This document shows, in pieces, positions 6,142 through 9,119 of a DNA stretch of 9,119 nucleotides (the first letter of the stretch is position 1; every line of letters starts with the position of its first letter). The notes under the pieces were generated by a model. That model was not told where the DNA came from. It searched no databases and saw only the letters and a program-made list of their open reading frames with translations. A program made the translations under genes and the position numbers. The DNA is from Burkholderiales bacterium (lineage in GTDB: Bacteria > Pseudomonadota > Gammaproteobacteria > Burkholderiales > Burkholderiaceae_F), in the NCBI GenBank assembly GCA_024641225.1, contig JAHEDN010000076.1:1-9119 (forward strand), in the 5' to 3' direction.

Positions 6142-7092
6142 TCAGCGGCGGGCACGCGCACGGAAGCCGCCGAAGCGCGTGCGCGGATGCAGGCCGGCGA
6201 GGTACAGCGACGCTTCCGGTTCCATCGGTGTCGGCGTGATTCCGAGTTCCGGCGCCGGCACATAGGGTTGGCGGCTGGCGATGTTGTCGCGCTTCATCGA
6301 ATCGAGGTTGTCACGCGACAGCAGCGGTTCGCCCGGCGCGAGTTCCATCAACCGGGCCTGCAGCCGCGCGATGCCCATCGGCATCCCGATGACCGGACGC
6401 TTGTGGCCGGCGGCCTCGGCGGCGAACCGGACCAGTTCGCGCAAGGTGTAAACGTTAGGCCCGGCGAGTTCATAGGTCCTGCCGATGGAGGCGTCGTTGT
6501 CGAGGCAGTTGACGAAGGCGTGCGCCACGTCCTCGACCCACACCGGCTGGAACTTCACGTCGGCGCCGCCGATCGGCAGCACCGGCGCGAGCGCTGCCAG
6601 CCTGGCAAACATGTTGAGAAAGGCATCCTCAGCGCCGAAAACCACCGACGGCTGGAAGATCGTCCAGGCGAGCTTCGACTCGCGCACCAGCGCCTCGGCC
6701 CGGCCCTTGCTGCGCTGGTACATCGACGGCCCGCCAGGATCGGCGCCAAGCGCGCTCATATGCAGGTAGCGCCGCACCTTGGCTCCGGCGCACGCGCCAA
6801 GCACGCGCTGCGTCAGCGTCAAGTGCGCACGTTCGAACTGCGCCTCGGTGCCATGCAGGATGCCGACCAAATTGAGCACCGCATCCCGGCCAGCGACGAG
6901 CCGCGCGAGCGTGCCATCGTCGTTCACATCGGCCTCGACCACATCGCAGGTCGGCAGCATGATCAGATGCTTGGCCTTGTCGCGACGGCGCGACGGCACC
7001 AGTACGCGGCGGCCGCGGCCAACCAGTTCATTGACGATGTAGCGGCCGACGAATCCCGCGCCGCCGATCACCAGGATGTTCTTGTGCTGCAT
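6142..7092 (-). CDS. NDUFA9-like atypical SDR, NAD(P)-binding protein
   Basis: This 316-residue protein is an extended/atypical short-chain dehydrogenase of the complex I NDUFA9 type. The dinucleotide motif GGAGFVG is at residues 10-16, then VEADV and LNLVGILHG (73-81). Y125-x-x-x-K129 (MYQRSKGRAE) is where SDR enzymes keep Tyr-Lys. FQPSVVFGAEDAFLNMFA (146-163) and FQPVWVEDVAHAF (181-193) are the strongest family marks. Mitochondrial NDUFA9 is an NADPH-binding accessory subunit of complex I; the bacterial relatives have no settled role and could be quinone-linked or structural. The ATG at 7090-7092 was chosen although the frame stays open to 7293, because the upstream part is arginine- and glycine-rich and overlaps slt. 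The C-terminal end (RTRFGGFRARARR) is strongly basic. The ribosome binding site is weak. A candidate -10 (TAGAAT, 7122-7127) lies just upstream. Confidence 0.9.
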   Translation of the reverse strand: MQHKNILVIGGAGFVGRYIVNELVGRGRRVLVPSRRRDKAKHLIMLPTCDVVEADVNDDGTLARLVAGRDAVLNLVGILHGTEAQFERAHLTLTQRVLGACAGAKVRRYLHMSALGADPGGPSMYQRSKGRAEALVRESKLAWTIFQPSVVFGAEDAFLNMFARLAALAPVLPIGGADVKFQPVWVEDVAHAFVNCLDNDASIGRTYELAGPNVYTLRELVRFAAEAAGHKRPVIGMPMGIARLQARLMELAPGEPLLSRDNLDSMKRDNIASRQPYVPAPELGITPTPMEPEASLYLAGLHPRTRFGGFRARARR

Positions 7093-7121
7093 TGTTGGCG
7101 CTTTCGTCCGCTGTCGCGACG

Positions 7122-7127
7122 ATTCTA
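7122..7127 (-). promoter_or_regulatory. Candidate -10 (TAGAAT) for the NDUFA9-like gene
   Basis: The minus strand reads TAGAAT, 5 of 6 to the sigma-70 -10 consensus and one of the few AT-rich hexamers in the gap. Transcription would start near 7115, giving a leader of about 23 bases. The -35 position about 17 bases upstream (TGCTCC) is poor, so an activator or a weak promoter is possible. It would give the NDUFA9-gst-cca group its own transcription independent of slt. Confidence 0.35.
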
Positions 7128-7128
7128 C

Positions 7129-7159
7129 GGGCCTGCCCGCCGCGGGAGCATGCAGGCCC
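7129..7159. repeat. 8-base perfect inverted repeat between slt and the NDUFA9-like gene
   Basis: GGGCCTGC (7129-7136) and GCAGGCCC (7152-7159) are perfect complements around a 15-base loop, which itself holds a smaller CCCG/CGGG hairpin. It sits 57 bases beyond the slt stop and directly upstream of the candidate -10. No T tract follows on the minus strand. It may terminate or stabilise the slt message, or act as an operator over the -35 region. Confidence 0.45.
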
Positions 7160-7216
7160 CCCTGCCCTCGACCGCGTGGCGGACCGGAAACCACGCCCGC
7201 CTGCGAAACGACCGCG

Positions 7217-9119
7217 CTACGGCAGCCCGGTGCTGCCCGCCGATTTCGGCGCCACCGTGCCGAGCCGACCCTTGAGCGACTGCGCGCTCTCATCGAACAT
7301 CGCCGCGTAGTAGACGGTGTTCGACATCACCTTCTTGACGTAGTCGCGGGTCTCGTTGAACGGGATGGTTTCGGCAAAGATCGCGCCCTCGACCGCCCGC
7401 GACAGCGCGGCGCGCCATGCGCGCGGCCGGCCCGGGCCCGCGTTGTAGGCGGCCGATGCCAGTGCCGGGTGTCCGTCCAGGTCGTCGAGAACCATGCGCA
7501 GGTAGCTCGTGCCGAGACGCAGGTTGACGTCGATCTCGGTGACCCGCGCGGCGCTGAAGTCGCTCATGCCGACCTTTCGTGCCACCCAGCGCGCCGTGGA
7601 CGGCATCAATTGCATCAGCCCGGAAGCGCCAGCCGATGAGCGGATGTCCTCGATAAAGCGCGACTCCTGGCGGATCAGCCCGTAGACCCAGGGCGGCTCC
7701 AGCCCGGCGGCGCGCGCATGCGCTTCGAGTTCGTCACGGTACGGCGCAGGGAAGCGCTGGGTGAAGTCGAACTCCTCCCGCGTGCGCTCCGAGGTCGAGA
7801 TCATCCGGTCGATGACTCCGCTGCGGCGCGCGAACTCCGCCGCCGCCAGCATCTGGCGGTCCGTCATCCGCCCGCCATCGTTGGCCACGCCGATCTGCCA
7901 GTTCCATTCCCGGTGCCCTTCGATGCGCAGGCCGAGCTCGTAGAACTTCAGCGCCCGGCGCAGACCGGCGTTCTTTTCGATCGGCGCCATGTCCTCGGCG
8001 CTCATCGCCTCAGGGCGCGGCGGCACCACGATCGGCCGGCCGAGTTCCTCGGCGGCGAGCTTGCCGTAGAACTCGAATCGGTCCGCGATGCGCGCGTACT
8101 GCTGCTCGGCGGCCTCGCGCCTGTCGGCAGCAGCCAGGGCTCGCCCATGCCAGTACACCCAGGCCGGCTCGTCGGCCAGCGGCTTCGGCATGCGCTCGAT
8201 CGTGCTGAGTACCGCCTGCCAGTCGCCAGCGCGCAGCGCAGCCCGCACCTGCCACTCGAGCACTTCTTCCGCGCGCGCCGTGCCGACCGCAACGCCGACA
8301 TGCTCGCCGCCCTGTCGATACCAGTCGACGGCCTCCGGCATCAGCTTCACCGCCGCCATGTGCCCGATCCGGCCCCACGCCAGACCGCGCTGCTCGGGAG
8401 TGAGGTGCAGGTTCAGCGCCGAAGCGAAGCGGGCCGCTTTCTCGGGGTCGTCGCGCGAAAGGCGCGCCAGCGCCAGCAGCGCCGCCTCGATCTGCTGCCG
8501 ACTGATGCGCCGCTGGTGCGTCGCGAGCCAGCGCTCCGGCTTGGCGAGGATCTGGGCCGCCTGCACTGCATCGCTGTCCGGCAGCGCTGACGTCGCCCGC
8601 CGCGCCGACGTCAGCTGGTTGTGCTCGACCAGTGCCCGCACCCGAGTCCACGGCGACAACTTGCCGTCGGCCATCAGTTCGTCAGCCAGTGCCGCGCAGC
8701 CCTCGGTGGCCGATTCGCGCGTCGCGACAAGCGCACTGCGCGCCTCTTCGGCGACAGGCGCCGGCCGCCCCTGCGTCATATAGCGGGCCAGCAACTCGTA
8801 GCAACGGAGCTGCGGATCATCGTCCCACACCAGGGCGGGCCGCTCACGGAGAAAGGCGACGAAATCCCGACGCGCACCCAGGCTCAGCAGCCACTCGAGG
8901 CGGATTCGGTCGGCCACATACGTGCGTGGATGGCGCTCGAGGAAATCGACGACGGCCTCGTCGAGCGCGGCAGACTCAGCTCCGCGTTCGCTCCGCAGCC
9001 GAAGCTGGAGCGACCAGAACTCGCCGTAGGATTTCAGCGGGTGTTCGCCAATCGCAGCAGCCGCCACCGTCAGCCGGGCGCGGTCACCCTTGGCCAGCGC
9101 TTCCCGCGCCGCAAGCACC
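7217..9119 (-). CDS. slt: Soluble lytic murein transglycosylase (Slt70 type), N-terminus cut off by window edge
   Basis: Slt cleaves the MurNAc-GlcNAc bond of peptidoglycan in the periplasm, leaving 1,6-anhydromuropeptides. About 633 residues are visible; the signal peptide and first residues lie beyond position 9119, so the true start is not seen and the first in-window GTG is internal. Residues 1 to about 450 (counted from 9118) are an alpha-helical superhelical domain rich in Ala and Arg, as in the doughnut domain of Slt70. The C-terminal lysozyme-like domain (about 470-615) has the catalytic glutamate E485 in LIRQESRF, then ASGLMQLMPSTA (498-509) and AYNAGPGR (557-564). All GEWL-family motifs are intact. 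Visible length already matches E. coli Slt70 (645 aa precursor). The stop is TAG at 7217-7219. Confidence 0.95.
   Translation of the reverse strand, partial: VLAAREALAKGDRARLTVAAAAIGEHPLKSYGEFWSLQLRLRSERGAESAALDEAVVDFLERHPRTYVADRIRLEWLLSLGARRDFVAFLRERPALVWDDDPQLRCYELLARYMTQGRPAPVAEEARSALVATRESATEGCAALADELMADGKLSPWTRVRALVEHNQLTSARRATSALPDSDAVQAAQILAKPERWLATHQRRISRQQIEAALLALARLSRDDPEKAARFASALNLHLTPEQRGLAWGRIGHMAAVKLMPEAVDWYRQGGEHVGVAVGTARAEEVLEWQVRAALRAGDWQAVLSTIERMPKPLADEPAWVYWHGRALAAADRREAAEQQYARIADRFEFYGKLAAEELGRPIVVPPRPEAMSAEDMAPIEKNAGLRRALKFYELGLRIEGHREWNWQIGVANDGGRMTDRQMLAAAEFARRSGVIDRMISTSERTREEFDFTQRFPAPYRDELEAHARAAGLEPPWVYGLIRQESRFIEDIRSSAGASGLMQLMPSTARWVARKVGMSDFSAARVTEIDVNLRLGTSYLRMVLDDLDGHPALASAAYNAGPGRPRAWRAALSRAVEGAIFAETIPFNETRDYVKKVMSNTVYYAAMFDESAQSLKGRLGTVAPKSAGSTGLP

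Noticed and set aside
5038..7275. A 745-codon plus-strand open frame across cca, gst and the NDUFA9-like gene
   Set aside because: It is antisense to three well-recognised genes, has shadow-like composition rich in Arg, His and Gly, and shows no domain. Long antisense frames are expected at this GC content.
7093..7293. N-terminal extension of the NDUFA9-like protein into slt
   Set aside because: The extension is Arg/Gly-rich, overlaps the slt 3' end, and the Rossmann motif begins immediately after the chosen ATG as is usual for the family.
7718..8590. A 290-codon plus-strand open frame inside slt
   Set aside because: It is antisense to the helical domain of slt, with no motif and arginine-rich shadow composition.
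1..9119. Search for a mobile element, CRISPR array, phage or defence system
   Set aside because: All coding space is taken by housekeeping-type genes with uniform composition; no direct-repeat array, transposase, integrase or attachment-like repeat was seen.

Overview
The window is GC-rich (about two thirds by eye) and densely coded chromosomal DNA. The protein sequences look betaproteobacterial. The FolB, TtcA, Cca and Slt sequences and the pairing of an NDUFA9-like protein with a glutathione S-transferase next to cca fit Rhodocyclales or Burkholderiales, but I could not run a search, so this is inference. I see no mobile element, tRNA, rRNA, CRISPR array, prophage gene or restriction/defence gene. 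No stretch longer than about 125 bases lacks a gene.

Layout. Positions 57-2810 (minus strand, read right to left) hold a pteridine reductase-like short-chain dehydrogenase, folB (dihydroneopterin aldolase), ttcA (tRNA 2-thiocytidine synthase) and a two-CBS-domain protein. The first two overlap by 4 bases and are probably translationally coupled; the CBS gene has its own strong ribosome binding site after a 115-base gap. Positions 2844-4199 (plus strand) hold a MidA/NDUFAF7-family methyltransferase and a small DUF2905 membrane protein. Positions 4192-9119 (minus strand) hold the 3' part of slt (soluble lytic transglycosylase, cut by the window edge), an NDUFA9-like NAD(P)-binding protein, a glutathione S-transferase and cca (CCA-adding enzyme). 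The plus and minus groups meet tail to tail at 4192-4199 with an 8-base coding overlap. The pterin group and the methyltransferase group diverge from a 33-base gap at 2811-2843.

How the genes fit together. Two genes act on tRNA (TtcA thiolates C32; Cca builds and repairs the 3' end). Two act on pterins (FolB and the reductase), and their coupling suggests a route to reduced folate or tetrahydromonapterin. Two are bacterial relatives of mitochondrial complex I proteins (MidA/NDUFAF7 and NDUFA9). Slt trims peptidoglycan in the periplasm. This is a mixed housekeeping neighbourhood. I found no convincing new biological system; the points worth checking are the coupled pterin pair, the two complex I-related genes close together, and several inverted repeats in the intergenic gaps.
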